Assembly (NCBI GenBank): GCA_913774625.1
Contig: CAJYHL010000009.1
Span: 1 to 64,000, forward strand
Direction of reading: 5' to 3'
Length of the DNA: 64,000 nt
From: an uncultured Acidovorax sp.
GTDB taxonomy: Bacteria > Pseudomonadota > Gammaproteobacteria > Burkholderiales > Burkholderiaceae_C
Part shown: one piece after another, positions 17,215 through 26,467 of the stretch
How positions within the stretch are numbered: the first letter of the stretch is position 1
Layout of the letters: the number at the start of each line of letters is the position of its first letter
Notes under the pieces: model-generated
The model's input: the letters and a program-made list of their open reading frames with translations, nothing else
Databases searched by the model: none
What the model was told of the DNA's origin: nothing
Made by a program: the position numbers and the translations under genes

Positions 17215-17344
17215 GCCGAAATCATCACCGATATGAATGACTGGAATTCAAGATATAAAGTGGACCGTGACTGGGGTAAACCCTATGATTCACCCCACTA
17301 GCCCGGCAATTTCGCCACAAGCGGCTTAAAAGGGTTTCCACATC

Positions 17345-17785
17345 ATGACCAGCTTCGTCCAAGTCGATTACCGCACCGAACACCCCGGCGTGCAGCGCGT
17401 CGAGAACGCCGCCGCCTCCTTGAAGGGCGCCTACGCCCAGGTCACCGGCGCCCGTGCCGGTTCCTCCCTGCTGCTCGCCGCCATCGTGGCCGCGGTGCTG
17501 GTGGTGGCCAACAAGTTCATCGACAGCTGGGGCGAAGGCCACCTGCTGGCCGCCTGGATGGTGCTGTGGATGGTCGCCTTCGCCGCGCTGGCGCTGCTGG
17601 CTGCTCCCATCCGCCGCGTGGTCGCCAGCCTGCGCGCGCAGTATGCCCTGTGGGCCGAAGCCCTGCGCCGCGAGGAAGAAGACGAGCGCACCTGGAACGC
17701 CGCCCTGCGCGACGCCCGCATCATGGCCGACCTGAGCCGCGCCATGAACGGCATCGCCGTGGACAACGTCCGCCGCTACTACTGA
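17345..17785 (+). CDS. Small membrane protein, function unknown
   Basis: I do not recognise this 146-residue protein. It has a polar N-terminus (about 1-38), two hydrophobic helices near 41-58 (SLLLAAIVAAVLVVANKF) and 66-86 (LLAAWMVLWMVAFAALALLAA), and a charged, probably helical C-terminal tail (RREEEDERTWNAALRDAR) that should lie in the cytoplasm. Codon use is normal for the region. It is a single gene with its own promoter space upstream and a strong terminator downstream. Confidence 0.8.
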   Translation: MTSFVQVDYRTEHPGVQRVENAAASLKGAYAQVTGARAGSSLLLAAIVAAVLVVANKFIDSWGEGHLLAAWMVLWMVAFAALALLAAPIRRVVASLRAQYALWAEALRREEEDERTWNAALRDARIMADLSRAMNGIAVDNVRRYY

Positions 17786-17844
17786 TCCATCCGCCTGCGT
17801 ATCGCCGCCGGGCAAGCGTTCCGGCAGGCGCATGCAGCTGCAAG

Positions 17845-17870
17845 AAGGGGCACCGCGAGGTGCCCTTTTT
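17845..17870 (+). terminator. Rho-independent terminator of the small membrane-protein gene
   Basis: gggcacc-gcga-ggtgccc (17848-17865) is followed by five T. It lies 60 bases after the stop codon. Confidence 0.92.
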
Positions 17871-18000
17871 CATTCATGCCCGCCGCGTGCGGGCATTTGC
17901 TCTTTGAGCGATGGCGAGCGGCGCCGGAGCCGGGCGGGCAGGAGCGGAAAGTCCCGGGCCAGAAGGGCAGAGGGGCGGCGCGCGGCCGTCCGCCTGCGCT

Positions 18001-18588
18001 TCATCGGGCCAGCAGGCACTCCGCCACGCGGGCCAGCATGTCCGCCGCGTCGGCCACCGGCACGGCGCCCGGCAGGGCCACGTCGCCGTGCATCACGAAG
18101 ACGGGCGTGTTCCATTTCAGGCCCAGCGCCATTTCCGAGAGCGTGCCCATGTTGCCGCCGATGGCGACCAGGCACAGTGCGCTGCGGGCGATGAGGGCGT
18201 TGCGCATCTCCCCCATGCCGGTGGGCAGTGCCACGCCCAGCCATGGGTTGGCGTTGCGCTCGTCCTCCTCGGGCAGGATGCCGATGGCCAGGCCCCCGGC
18301 CTCGGCCGCGCCCTGCGATGCAGCCGCCATCACCCCGCCGCGCCCGCCGCAGACGATGGTCATGCCCGCACCGGCCAGCGCCCGGGCCACCTGGCGCGCG
18401 GCGCTGCATTCGCGCTCGCCGCCGTCGCCGGGGCCGATGATGCCCACCGGGCGCCGGTGGCGTTCCGGGCCGCGCTGGCGTTCGGCCAGCTGCTGCAGGG
18501 CCGCGCGCACGGCGGGGGGCAAGGTTTCGGCGGGGCTGTGGAAGGCGGTATCGGTATCAGTGCGGGTATCAGTGCGTTGTGCGTGCAT
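18001..18588 (-). CDS. SLOG/LOG-fold protein (TIGR00725-like)
   Basis: A 195-residue Rossmann-type protein related to the lysine-decarboxylase-like and molybdenum-cofactor-carrier group. Diagnostic segments are VGIIGPGDGG, MTIVCGGRGGVMAAASQGA, AIGILPEEDERNANPW and LVAIGGNMGTLSEMALGLK, the last being the GGxGTxxE nucleotide-binding motif (here GGNMGTLSE). The family's cellular role is poorly known. The start overlaps the end of the upstream permease gene by 20 bases. The first residues (RTDTRTDTDT) come from a tandem 12-base repeat, so the true start could lie downstream. It is the last gene of the ABC operon, an unusual partner. Confidence 0.8.
   Translation of the reverse strand: MHAQRTDTRTDTDTAFHSPAETLPPAVRAALQQLAERQRGPERHRRPVGIIGPGDGGERECSAARQVARALAGAGMTIVCGGRGGVMAAASQGAAEAGGLAIGILPEEDERNANPWLGVALPTGMGEMRNALIARSALCLVAIGGNMGTLSEMALGLKWNTPVFVMHGDVALPGAVPVADAADMLARVAECLLAR
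18553..18576. repeat. Tandem 12-bp duplication
   Basis: ggtatcagtgcg occurs twice in direct succession (18553-18564 and 18565-18576), with a further partial unit immediately left. It falls in the overlap between the permease and the SLOG-protein gene and encodes Thr/Asp-rich residues near the latter's start. Confidence 0.8.
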
Positions 18589-19399
18589 GTGTCGTATTCC
18601 GTTCGCGCAGGCGGGCCAGCACGTCGCCTGCGCCCATGACGATGACGCACAGCGCCATCAGCAGCAGCGACAGGGCCGCCGCCACGCCGAAGTCCGATCC
18701 GCCGTCGCCCACCTGGGCGTAGAGCATCAGCGGCAGGATGTTGAGCTGCGTACCGGCCAGCGCCAGGGCCGTGCCGTAGGTGCCCATGGCGATGGCCGCC
18801 ACCAGGCAGGCGTTGGACAGCACCGAGGGCGCGACCTCGGCCAGCACCGTGTCGTTGAAGGCGCGCCAGCGCGTGGCGCCCAGGGTGCGCGCGGCCAGCA
18901 TGGGGCGCAGGTCGAGGTTGGCGAACACGGGGTAGAGCGACAGCGCCACCCGCGGCACCAGGTAGTAGGCGTAGGCCAGGCCCAGGCCGCCCGCGCCGTA
19001 GATCCAGCCGCCCACCTGCGCCGGGTCGGCGCCCAGGCGGGCCAGCAGCTGGGTGACGAAGCCGGCGCGGCCGAAGGCCAGGATGAAGCCGTAGGCGATC
19101 ACCAGGCCCGAGAAGGCCAGCGGCAGGCCCAGCAGGGCCATCATCCAGCGCCGGCGCGCTTCCGGCTGGCGGGCCAGCTCGATGGCCACGGCCGTGCCCA
19201 CCAGGGCCGACACGCCGCCGGCCGTGAGGCCCAGCGCCAGCGTGTTGCGCAGCGCGGCGGGCAGCAGCGGGTTGGCGAAGAGCCGGCCGAAGGCGCTGCC
19301 GCGTTCGGCGAAGGCCTCGGGCAGCAGCGCTGCCAGCGGCAGCGCGAAGAAGAGCGCCATGAAGGCCCAGGCGGGCCAGGCGCCGAAGCGGCGGATCAT
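18569..19399 (-). CDS. ABC transporter permease (second subunit)
   Basis: A 276-residue inner-membrane permease of the binding-protein-dependent family. Six hydrophobic segments are visible, starting with FGAWPAWAFMALFFALPLAALL. The EAA-loop that contacts the ATPase is present as ARTLGATRWRAFNDTVLAEVAPS. Together with the first permease (21570), the ATPase (20545) and the receptor (19407) it forms an importer in the iron/polyamine/phosphonate/thiamine superfamily. It follows the receptor gene by 7 bases and overlaps the SLOG-protein gene. Confidence 0.9.
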   Translation of the reverse strand: MIRRFGAWPAWAFMALFFALPLAALLPEAFAERGSAFGRLFANPLLPAALRNTLALGLTAGGVSALVGTAVAIELARQPEARRRWMMALLGLPLAFSGLVIAYGFILAFGRAGFVTQLLARLGADPAQVGGWIYGAGGLGLAYAYYLVPRVALSLYPVFANLDLRPMLAARTLGATRWRAFNDTVLAEVAPSVLSNACLVAAIAMGTYGTALALAGTQLNILPLMLYAQVGDGGSDFGVAAALSLLLMALCVIVMGAGDVLARLRERNTTHARTTH

Positions 19400-19406
19400 G
19401 AAGTGC

Positions 19407-20492
19407 TTACTTGGCGGCCAGTGCGACCTGGGCCCAGAGCTGGTCCACCTCGGCCTTGCGGGCGGCGGCCTTGACCACGTCCAGCGGGCGGATCTGCGGC
19501 GCGGCGGGCATCTTGGCGGCGATGTCGGCGGGCAGCGGCGTGCCGGGCACGGCCGGGCGCACGAAGCCCTGGGCGAAGAGCTGCTGGCCGGCGGTGCTCA
19601 TGATGAAGTTGAGCCACAGCTTGCCGGCGTTGGGGTTGGGGCCGTTCTTGACCAGGCTGATGGCGTAGGGCGCGGCCACGCTGGCTTCCCTGGGGATGAC
19701 CACGGCGCAGTCGTCGCCCATGCCGTCGCTGTACTTGGCTTTCAGGCCGTCGTTCTCATAGCCGATCCAGACGGGAATCTCGCCCTTGAGGAACTTGGCG
19801 TAGGGCGTGGTGCCTTCCACGCGCTGCACGTTGCCGGCCGCATGCAGGCGGCCCAGGTAGTCGATGCCGGGCTTGACGTCGTCCACGCTGCCGCCGTTGG
19901 CATAGGCGGCGGCGAAGGCCATCACCTGGCCCACGCCGGTGCTGCGCGGGTCCAGATAGGTGACGGCGCCCTTGTATTCGGGCTTGAGCAGGTCGGCCCA
20001 GCCGGCGGGCACGTTCTTGACCAGCTTTTTGTTGACCAGGAAGGCGATGTTCAGCGTGTGGATGGTGAACCAGCGGCCTTCGGCGTCGCGGAAGACCTCG
20101 GGCAGCTTGTCGAAATGCAGGGGCTTGAAGGGCGCGACCACATCCTTCTTCACCGCATCGACGGCCGATGCGGCGAAGTAGTAGGCCGTGTCGGCCTGCG
20201 GGCGGCGGCGCATCTTCTCCAGCGCGACCACCGTGGCGGCTGAGCCCAGGTCGTTGTAGGTCAGCTCGATCTCGGGATAGCGCTTCTTGAAGTCGCGGAA
20301 CAGCGACTTCCAGTTGGCCCATTCGGGGCCGGTGTCGAAGGAGACGCACAGGCCTTCCTTCTTCGCCTCGTCGTACAGGGCGCGCTCGCCGGCATAGAGC
20401 TCGGCGCCTTCGAAGGCGAAGGCGGCGCGGGTGGTGAGCAGGGAGGCCAGGGGCAGTGCGCCGGCGGCCTGGAGTAGATGTCTGCGTTGCAT
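19407..20492 (-). CDS. ABC transporter periplasmic substrate-binding protein
   Basis: A 361-residue extracellular solute-binding protein. The signal peptide has twin Arg (MQRRHLLQAAGALPLASLL) with cleavage near AAFAFE. The mature part is of the class-6/FbpA-AfuA-like type: ELTYNDLGSAATVVALEKM, FTIHTLNIAFLVNKKLV, TYLDPRSTGVGQVMAFAAAY and WLNFIMSTAGQQLFAQGFVRP. This group binds ferric iron, 2-aminoethylphosphonate, polyamines or thiamine; the sequence alone does not decide. It lies in the operon between the ATPase and the second permease. Confidence 0.9.
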   Translation of the reverse strand: MQRRHLLQAAGALPLASLLTTRAAFAFEGAELYAGERALYDEAKKEGLCVSFDTGPEWANWKSLFRDFKKRYPEIELTYNDLGSAATVVALEKMRRRPQADTAYYFAASAVDAVKKDVVAPFKPLHFDKLPEVFRDAEGRWFTIHTLNIAFLVNKKLVKNVPAGWADLLKPEYKGAVTYLDPRSTGVGQVMAFAAAYANGGSVDDVKPGIDYLGRLHAAGNVQRVEGTTPYAKFLKGEIPVWIGYENDGLKAKYSDGMGDDCAVVIPREASVAAPYAISLVKNGPNPNAGKLWLNFIMSTAGQQLFAQGFVRPAVPGTPLPADIAAKMPAAPQIRPLDVVKAAARKAEVDQLWAQVALAAK

Positions 20493-20544
20493 GGGGAAAG
20501 CTCCGGGATGAGGGGAAAGACGGGGGATGGCGGCGAGATGGCGC

Positions 20545-21573
20545 TCAGGCGTCCAGCAGCTGCAGGTGTTCCGGCGCGATGGCCACGGCCTCGCGCGCCG
20601 GCTTGGCGCCTTCGCACAGCAGGGGGTGGGGCGCGCCGGCCACGGCGAAGTCGTAGCGGGTGACCGCGCCCAGATAGCGTTCGGCGCCGGCCCGGCCGGC
20701 CAGGCGGTTGGGCGTGCCCGCGGGCGGGTCGGCCTGCACGTGCTCGGGGCGCACCAGCACCAGCACGGTCTGGCCCAGTGCGCGGCCGGCGGTGGCGACG
20801 GCCAGTTCAGCGAAGCCCGTGTCCACCCGGCCTTCGGCGCTCACGCGGGCGGGCAGCAGGGTCGAAAGTCCCACGAACTCCGCCACCGCGCGGCAGGCGG
20901 GGTGCTCGTACAGCACGCGCGGCGTGGCCATCTGCAGCAGGCGGCCGTCTTTGAGCACGGCCACGCGGTCAGCCATGGCCAGGGCCTCTTCCTGGTCGTG
21001 CGTGACCAGCAGCGTGGTGGCGCCGAAGCGTTGCTGCAGGCTGCGGATCTGGTCGCGCAGATGCCCGCGCACGCTGGCGTCCAGCGCGGACAGGGGTTCG
21101 TCGAGCAGCAGCGCGCGCGGGTCGATGGCCAGGGCCCGGGCCAGCGCCACGCGCTGCTGCTGCCCGCCCGACAGCTGGGTGACGGCGCGCTGCGCGTGGC
21201 TGGCCAGGCCCACCACTTCCAGCAGCTCCAGGGCGCGGCGGCGGCGCTCGGCGGCAGCCACCTTGCGCAGCGTGAGGCCGTAGGCCACGTTGTCCAGCAC
21301 GCTCAGGTGGGGGAAGAGGGCGTAGCTCTGGAAGACCATGCCGATGCCGCGCTGGTGGACCGGCGTGCCCGCCATGTCCTGTCCGCCCAGCACGATGCGG
21401 CCTTCGTGTCCCGTCTCCAGTCCCGCCACCAGCTTGAGCAGCGTGGACTTGCCCGAGCCGCTGGGCCCGATGACGGCCACCAGCTCGCCGGCCGCCACGT
21501 CGAAGGACACCGCATGCAGGCCCTGCGTGGTGCCGGGATAGCGGTAGCTGACCTGATCGAAAACGAGGCTCAT
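20545..21573 (-). CDS. ABC transporter ATP-binding protein
   Basis: A 342-residue ATPase that powers the importer. Walker A is GPSGSGKSTLL, the signature motif LSGGQQQRVALARAL, Walker B ALLLDEPLSALD and the switch His VTHDQEEALAM. The C-terminal extension (about 235-342) resembles the TOBE regulatory domain of polyamine/iron/phosphonate ATPases. The ATG overlaps the first permease's stop by four bases. Confidence 0.94.
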   Translation of the reverse strand: MSLVFDQVSYRYPGTTQGLHAVSFDVAAGELVAVIGPSGSGKSTLLKLVAGLETGHEGRIVLGGQDMAGTPVHQRGIGMVFQSYALFPHLSVLDNVAYGLTLRKVAAAERRRRALELLEVVGLASHAQRAVTQLSGGQQQRVALARALAIDPRALLLDEPLSALDASVRGHLRDQIRSLQQRFGATTLLVTHDQEEALAMADRVAVLKDGRLLQMATPRVLYEHPACRAVAEFVGLSTLLPARVSAEGRVDTGFAELAVATAGRALGQTVLVLVRPEHVQADPPAGTPNRLAGRAGAERYLGAVTRYDFAVAGAPHPLLCEGAKPAREAVAIAPEHLQLLDA

Positions 21574-22496
21574 GGGGACGGTTTGCGCAAGACGGTGGAA
21601 GACAGCAGCGCCGCGATGCCGGCGAGCAGCAGCAGCACCACGGTGGCGGCGCAGGCGAAGCCCGTGGCGCCGTAGAAGGCCTGCAGCAGCACCACCGGAT
21701 AGGTGCGGTTCTGGAAGCCCGCCAGCAGGTTGGATAGGTTGAATTCGCCGATCGAGAGCGCCGCCACCATCACCAGGCCCGACAGCAGGCTCTGCCGCAG
21801 GCTGGGCAGCACGATGCCCGTGAAGCGCTGCCATTCGCCGGCGCCCAGCGTGGCGGCGGCCTGCTCCAGCCGTTCCAGGCCCAGGTGGCGCAGGTCGGTC
21901 AGCAGGGTGTTGGTGAGATAGGGCAGGGTGGCGATGGCGTGGGCCGCCACCAGCAGCGGCGTGCTGCCCAGCCAGGGCAGGGTGTCGGTGTTGAAGACCA
22001 GCAGGTAGCCGAAGCCCAGCGTGATGGCCGGCACTGCCACCGGCATGGCCGACACCAGCCGCGCCGCCATGCCGCCGCCGCGGCGCGCGCCGTGGTAGAG
22101 CGCATAGGCCAGCGGCAGCGCCAGCAGCGCGTCGATGGCGCAGGCCGAGAGCGCCACCACGAGGCTGCTGCCGAAGGCCTTGCGGAAGGACGGGTCCTGC
22201 CACAGCTCGGCATACCAGCGGCCGGTGAGGCCCGTGGGCAGCAGGGTGTTGGTCCAGCTCTGGCCGAAGCTGCCCAGCACCAGCAGGCCCATGGGCAGCA
22301 GCAGGTAGAGGCCGTAGAGAAGGGTGATGCCGCGAACCAAGGGCGCTGCTTTCGAACAAGGGAGGGAGGCCGCGGAATAGTCCGGATACTTTCCGGAGGC
22401 GACGAAACGGCGAAGGATGTGCCGGAATTCTAGAAATCGCGACATGGCCTTGCGTGAAGCTTGCGTGACAAAGCTTGAGCTTTTGGAAAGTATCAT
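21570..22496 (-). CDS. ABC transporter permease (first subunit)
   Basis: An inner-membrane permease with multiple hydrophobic helices beginning at about residue 54 (VRGITLLYGLYLLLPMGLLVLG) and the ATPase-contacting loop AATLGAGEWQRFTGIVLPS. The annotated ATG at 22496 lies only 8 bases from the start of the divergent LysR gene, and residues 1-50 are polar and atypical. The true start is probably downstream, for example the ATG at 22445 or a TTG near 22344. It is the first gene of the five-gene importer operon. Confidence 0.85.
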   Translation of the reverse strand: MILSKSSSFVTQASRKAMSRFLEFRHILRRFVASGKYPDYSAASLPCSKAAPLVRGITLLYGLYLLLPMGLLVLGSFGQSWTNTLLPTGLTGRWYAELWQDPSFRKAFGSSLVVALSACAIDALLALPLAYALYHGARRGGGMAARLVSAMPVAVPAITLGFGYLLVFNTDTLPWLGSTPLLVAAHAIATLPYLTNTLLTDLRHLGLERLEQAAATLGAGEWQRFTGIVLPSLRQSLLSGLVMVAALSIGEFNLSNLLAGFQNRTYPVVLLQAFYGATGFACAATVVLLLLAGIAALLSSTVLRKPSP

Positions 22497-22504
22497 GCGC
22501 CTGC

Positions 22505-23413
22505 ATGAAACGCGACTGCCCCACCATCCAGGAACTGCTGGCCTTCGATGCCGTGGCCCGGCACGAAGGCCTGACCCGCGCCGCCGAGGCGCTGTGCCTC
22601 ACCGTGAGCGCGGTCAGCAAGCAGATCGCGGGGCTGGAGGCTTTCCTGGGCCAGCCGCTGCTGCGCAAGCAGGGGCGGGGCGTGCAGCTCACGCCCCAGG
22701 GCCGGGCCTACTGGCAGAAGATCGCCGGCCCGCTGCGCGCGCTGGAGGCCGCGAGCTACGAAGCGCGGGCGGGTGGCGGCGATGCGGGCGTGGTCACGCT
22801 GGCCAGCGTGCCCACCTTCCTCACGCGCTGGCTGATTCCGCGCCTGCCGGCCTTCAGCCGCCGCCATCCGCAGGTCACGCTGGGCTTCAGCCGGCATCTG
22901 GCGCCCACCGAGAACCTGCCGCCCCAGGTGGATGCGGCCATCCGCTACAGCCCGGCCGAACTGCCCGGCGTGGTGGCCGAATACATCGCCGGGCGCGAAT
23001 TCGTGCCCGTCGCCTCGCCCGCGCTGCTGCAGGGGCCCCACCGCATCCATGCACCGGCCGACCTGCTGGGCCACACCCTGCTGCACCACGAGGAGGCCAC
23101 CGCCGCCTGGCCGCGCTGGGCGGGCCAGCACGGCGTGGCCGAGGCCTGGGTGGCGGCCGGGCCGCGCTTCGCCCAGTATTCCGCGCTGATCCAGGCGGCG
23201 CGCAGCGGCCTGGGCCTGGCCCTGGTGCCGCGCATCCTGGTGGAGGACGAACTCGCCGAGGGCACGCTGTGCATTCCCTGCGGCGAGCCGGTGGTGGTCG
23301 AGCAGGGCCACTACCTCTGCTACCGGCCCGACCGCATGCACCTGCCCGCTTTCGCGGCCTTGCGCGCCTGGCTGCTGGACGAGGCGGCGCGCTCGCGCGG
23401 ACCGCTGGGCTGA
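22505..23413 (+). CDS. LysR-family regulator, GcvA-like, of the ABC operon
   Basis: A 302-residue LysR regulator. The helix-turn-helix lies at about 18-37 (GLTRAAEALCLTVSAVSKQI), followed by FLGQPLLRKQGRGVQLTPQG, the usual linker. The effector domain has VPTFLTRWLIPRLPAFSRRHP and SGLGLALVPRILVEDEL, typical of the GcvA branch. It is divergent from the ABC importer operon and thus its likely regulator. The frame is open 30 bases further upstream, but the ATG at 22505 fits the family. Confidence 0.9.
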   Translation: MKRDCPTIQELLAFDAVARHEGLTRAAEALCLTVSAVSKQIAGLEAFLGQPLLRKQGRGVQLTPQGRAYWQKIAGPLRALEAASYEARAGGGDAGVVTLASVPTFLTRWLIPRLPAFSRRHPQVTLGFSRHLAPTENLPPQVDAAIRYSPAELPGVVAEYIAGREFVPVASPALLQGPHRIHAPADLLGHTLLHHEEATAAWPRWAGQHGVAEAWVAAGPRFAQYSALIQAARSGLGLALVPRILVEDELAEGTLCIPCGEPVVVEQGHYLCYRPDRMHLPAFAALRAWLLDEAARSRGPLG

Positions 23414-23419
23414 GGCGTG

Positions 23420-23453
23420 AAAAAGCCCCGGCCACTGGCGTGGTGCGGGGCTT
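23420..23453. terminator. Terminator between lysR and pckG (convergent)
   Basis: aagccccg (23423-23430) pairs with cggggctt (23446-23453). On the minus strand the stem is followed by a T run, so it serves pckG; it may also stop the LysR transcript. Confidence 0.8.
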
Positions 23454-23494
23454 GCGGGGCGCGCCCGCACGTGGCGGGCGTGGCAGCGAAAGGA

Positions 23495-25357
23495 TCAGGC
23501 GCCCAGGCGCTTTTCCAGGGCGGCCTTGGTGTCCAGCATCTGCGCCGGCAGGTGGTAGGCCAGCTGGTCGAAGTGCGCGGTGTGCAGCTTCAGTTCGTCG
23601 GCCCAGGCCGCGCGGTCGATGCTGGTCACGGTCTGGAACTGCTCGGCGGAGAAGTCCAGGCCCGTCCAGTTGATCTCGGCGTACTGCGGGGCGGTGCCGA
23701 AGGGCGTGTCCTGGCCGGCCGCCTTGTTCTCGATGCGGTCGATCATCCACTTCAGCACGCGCATGTTGTCGCCGTAGCCGGGCCAGACGAACTTGCCGGC
23801 CTCGTCCTTGCGGAACCAGTTGGTGGTGTAGATGCGCGGCAGCGTGGTGCCGGAGGCGGCGAGCTTCTCGCCCAGGTTCAGCCAGTGCTGGAAGTAGTCG
23901 CTCATGTTGTAGCCCATGAAGGGCAGCATGGCGAACGGGTCGCGGCGCACCACGCCCTGCTGGCCGGCAGCGGCGGCGGTGGTTTCGGAGCCCATGGTGG
24001 CGGCCATGTACACGCCCTCGGTCCAGTTGCGGGCCTCGGTCACCAGCGGCACGGTGGTGGAGCGGCGGCCGCCGAAGATGAATGCGTCGATCTTCACGCC
24101 CTTGGGGTCGTCCCAGGCTTCGTCCAGCGCGGGGTTGTTGGTGGCCGCCACGGTGAAGCGGGCGTTGGGGTGGGCGGCCTTGGCGCCGGTTTCCTTGGCG
24201 ATCTGGGGCGTCCAGTCCTTGCCCTGCCAGTCGATCAGGTGGTCCGGCAGCTTGCCGGTGTCCTTTTCCATGCCTTCCCACCACACGTCGCCGTCGTCGG
24301 TCAGCGCGACGTTCGTGAAGATCACGTCACGGTCCAGGCTGGCCATGCAGTTGGGGTTGGTGTGGTAGTTGGTGCCGGGGGCAACGCCGAAGTAGCCGGC
24401 CTCGGGGTTGATGGCGCGCAGCGAGCCGTCGGCCTGGGGCTTGATCCAGGCGATGTCGTCGCCGATGGTGGTGACCTTCCAGCCCTCGAAGGCTTTCGGC
24501 GGCACCAGCATCGAGAAGTTGGTCTTGCCGCAGGCGCTGGGGAAGGCGGCGGCCACGTGGTACTTCTTGCCTTCGGGGTTGGAGACGCCCAGGATCAGCA
24601 TGTGCTCGGCCAGCCAGCCTTGGTCGCGGCCCATGGTGGAGGCGATGCGCAGCGCGAAGCACTTCTTGCCCAGCAGCGCGTTGCCGCCGTAGCCGGAGCC
24701 GTACGACCAGATCTCGCGCGTCTCGGGGTAATGGACGATGTACTTGGTCTTGTTGCAGGGCCAGGACACGTCCTGCTGGCCGGCGGCCAGCGGCGCGCCC
24801 ACGGTGTGCACGCAGGGCACGAACTCGCCTTCCACGCCCAGCACGTCGTACACGGCCTTGCCCATGCGGGTCATGATCTTCATGTTGACGGCCACGTAGG
24901 GGCTGTCGGAGAGCTCGATGCCGATGTGGGCGATGGGCGAGCCCAGGGGGCCCATGCTGAACGGCACGACGTACATCGTGCGGCCCTTCATGCAGCCGTC
25001 GAACAGGGGCTGCAGCGTGCTGCGCATCTCGGCCGGGGCCATCCAGTTGTTGGTCGGGCCGGCGTCTTCCTTCTTCTCGCAGCAGATGTAGGTGCGGTCT
25101 TCCACGCGGGCCACGTCCGACGGATCGGACCAGGCCAGGTAGCTGCCGGGGCGCTTGGCGGGGTTGAGCTTCTTGAAGGTGCCGGCGTCCACCAGCTGCT
25201 GGCAGAGGCGGTCGTACTCTTCCTGCGAGCCGTCGCACCAGTGGATCTTGGCGGGCTTGCACAGGGCGGCCATGTCGGCCACCCAGGCCAGCAGGCGGGC
25301 GTTCTTGACGTATGCGGGGGCCTGGAGGTCGAGGCCTTGCATGGTGGGTGCGTTCAT
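23495..25357 (-). CDS. pckG: Phosphoenolpyruvate carboxykinase (GTP)
   Basis: Converts oxaloacetate and GTP to phosphoenolpyruvate, CO2 and GDP, the first step of gluconeogenesis. The 620 residues match the GTP-dependent class. The P-loop with the hallmark reactive cysteine is [16 protein letters not shown], and substrate- and metal-binding segments [14 protein letters not shown] and [14 protein letters not shown] are visible. The ATG at 25357 is preceded by AGGAAG at good spacing. It is monocistronic, with a terminator downstream and a leader containing an AT-rich palindrome. Confidence 0.96.
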   Translation of the reverse strand: MNAPTMQGLDLQAPAYVKNARLLAWVADMAALCKPAKIHWCDGSQEEYDRLCQQLVDAGTFKKLNPAKRPGSYLAWSDPSDVARVEDRTYICCEKKEDAGPTNNWMAPAEMRSTLQPLFDGCMKGRTMYVVPFSMGPLGSPIAHIGIELSDSPYVAVNMKIMTRMGKAVYDVLGVEGEFVPCVHTVGAPLAAGQQDVSWPCNKTKYIVHYPETREIWSYGSGYGGNALLGKKCFALRIASTMGRDQGWLAEHMLILGVSNPEGKKYHVAAAFPSACGKTNFSMLVPPKAFEGWKVTTIGDDIAWIKPQADGSLRAINPEAGYFGVAPGTNYHTNPNCMASLDRDVIFTNVALTDDGDVWWEGMEKDTGKLPDHLIDWQGKDWTPQIAKETGAKAAHPNARFTVAATNNPALDEAWDDPKGVKIDAFIFGGRRSTTVPLVTEARNWTEGVYMAATMGSETTAAAAGQQGVVRRDPFAMLPFMGYNMSDYFQHWLNLGEKLAASGTTLPRIYTTNWFRKDEAGKFVWPGYGDNMRVLKWMIDRIENKAAGQDTPFGTAPQYAEINWTGLDFSAEQFQTVTSIDRAAWADELKLHTAHFDQLAYHLPAQMLDTKAALEKRLGA

Positions 25358-25675
25358 CGGGAGCTTCCTAGAGTTGAAAAACCGTTTTTTCAAAGGAAGC
25401 GCCCCGCTGGTGCGGTGCATGGCTGCCGGCGAACGCTGGTCGGACTCCTGAGCGCTGCCTTTGAGAAAACGGCGGAATGCTCAGTCGGCGGGTGGGGGGC
25501 GGCAGGCGTCGGCGGGCCTTGGAAGGCCCGCTCGCCAAGCCTTCCACGGGTCGGCTGGAGTGACGATTTTATGAATGCGCCTTCCGCGTGTCTGTCAGAC
25601 ACGGGGGAATTCCATGCAAAAGATGCATGGGGTTATGCGGGCTTGGGGTGCCTCCAGACTCCGGCCGCGGTCGGT
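25358..25675. promoter_or_regulatory. pckG upstream region with three palindromes
   Basis: These 318 bases hold no gene. Inverted repeats are: TTGAAAAA-N4-TTTTTCAA at 25374-25393, 17 bases before the pckG ATG and conspicuously AT-rich; the 17-base palindrome CGTGTCTGTCAGACACG at 25587-25603; and CCATGCA-N5-TGCATGG at 25612-25630. The last two lie nearer the end of the upstream SDR gene and could be operators or structures at its 3' end; neither has a T tail. Confidence 0.5.
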
Positions 25676-26467
25676 TCAGACGGCCACCGTGCCGCCGTCC
25701 ACGGGCAGCGTCGCGCCGTTGACGAAGCTCGCCAGGTCCGAGGCCAGGAACACCGCCGGCCCGGCCAGCTCGTGCGGCTGGCCCAGGCGGCCCGCAGGGA
25801 TGCGCTGCATGAAGCGCTCCAGCCGCTCCGGGTTGGCGCGCGTGGCCTCGGTCATGGGGGTTTCGATCACGCCCGGCGCCAGCGCGTTGACGCGGATGCC
25901 GTCCGGCGCGAGGTCGAGCGCCAGGGTCTGGGTGAACATCCTGACGGCCGCCTTCGACGGCGAATAGCCCAGGGCGTTGCCCTGCGCGATGAACGCCGCG
26001 CCCGAGGCCACGTTGATGATGCAGCCGCGCTTGCGCCGCAATGCCGGCAGCCAGGCCTGCACGGTGTGGAACACGCCGAACAGGTTCACGTCCATCGTGC
26101 GGCGCAGGTTGGCCTCCGCGCGCGGGCTGTCGATGCCCTCGCGGATGATCACGCCGGCGTTGTTGACCAGGGTGTCCACATCGCCGGCGGTTTCCGACAC
26201 TTCGGCGGCGAGGTCGCGGCAGGCCTGGGCGTCGGAGACGTCGAGCGCATGGGCCCAGCCCTGGGCGCCTGCGTCCCGGACGGCGCGCAGCGTGTCCTCG
26301 CAGCGCTCGGCCTGCAGATCGGTCACGATGACCCGGGCCCCGGCATGGGCGAAGGCCACGGCCACCGCGCGGCCGATGCCGCTGGCCGCGCCCGTGACCA
26401 GCGCCAGGCGGCCGGCCAGCAGGCCCGGCGTGGCCGGGCAGGCGGGAGGAAGGAAATGAGGGGGCAT
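25676..26467 (-). CDS. Short-chain dehydrogenase/reductase
   Basis: A 263-residue SDR oxidoreductase using NAD(P)H. The cofactor motif is VTGAASGIGRAVA, the structural motif NNAGV, and the catalytic Tyr-Lys pair is YSPSKAAV with the active-site Ser in NVASGAAFIAQ. The C-terminus FVNGATLPVDGGTVAV is typical of the classical branch. An acidic residue after the second strand (VIVTDLQ) suggests NAD preference. The substrate is unknown. The ATG at 26467 has an AAGGAC ribosome site. It is divergent from aroQ across 271 bp. Confidence 0.92.
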   Translation of the reverse strand: MPPHFLPPACPATPGLLAGRLALVTGAASGIGRAVAVAFAHAGARVIVTDLQAERCEDTLRAVRDAGAQGWAHALDVSDAQACRDLAAEVSETAGDVDTLVNNAGVIIREGIDSPRAEANLRRTMDVNLFGVFHTVQAWLPALRRKRGCIINVASGAAFIAQGNALGYSPSKAAVRMFTQTLALDLAPDGIRVNALAPGVIETPMTEATRANPERLERFMQRIPAGRLGQPHELAGPAVFLASDLASFVNGATLPVDGGTVAV

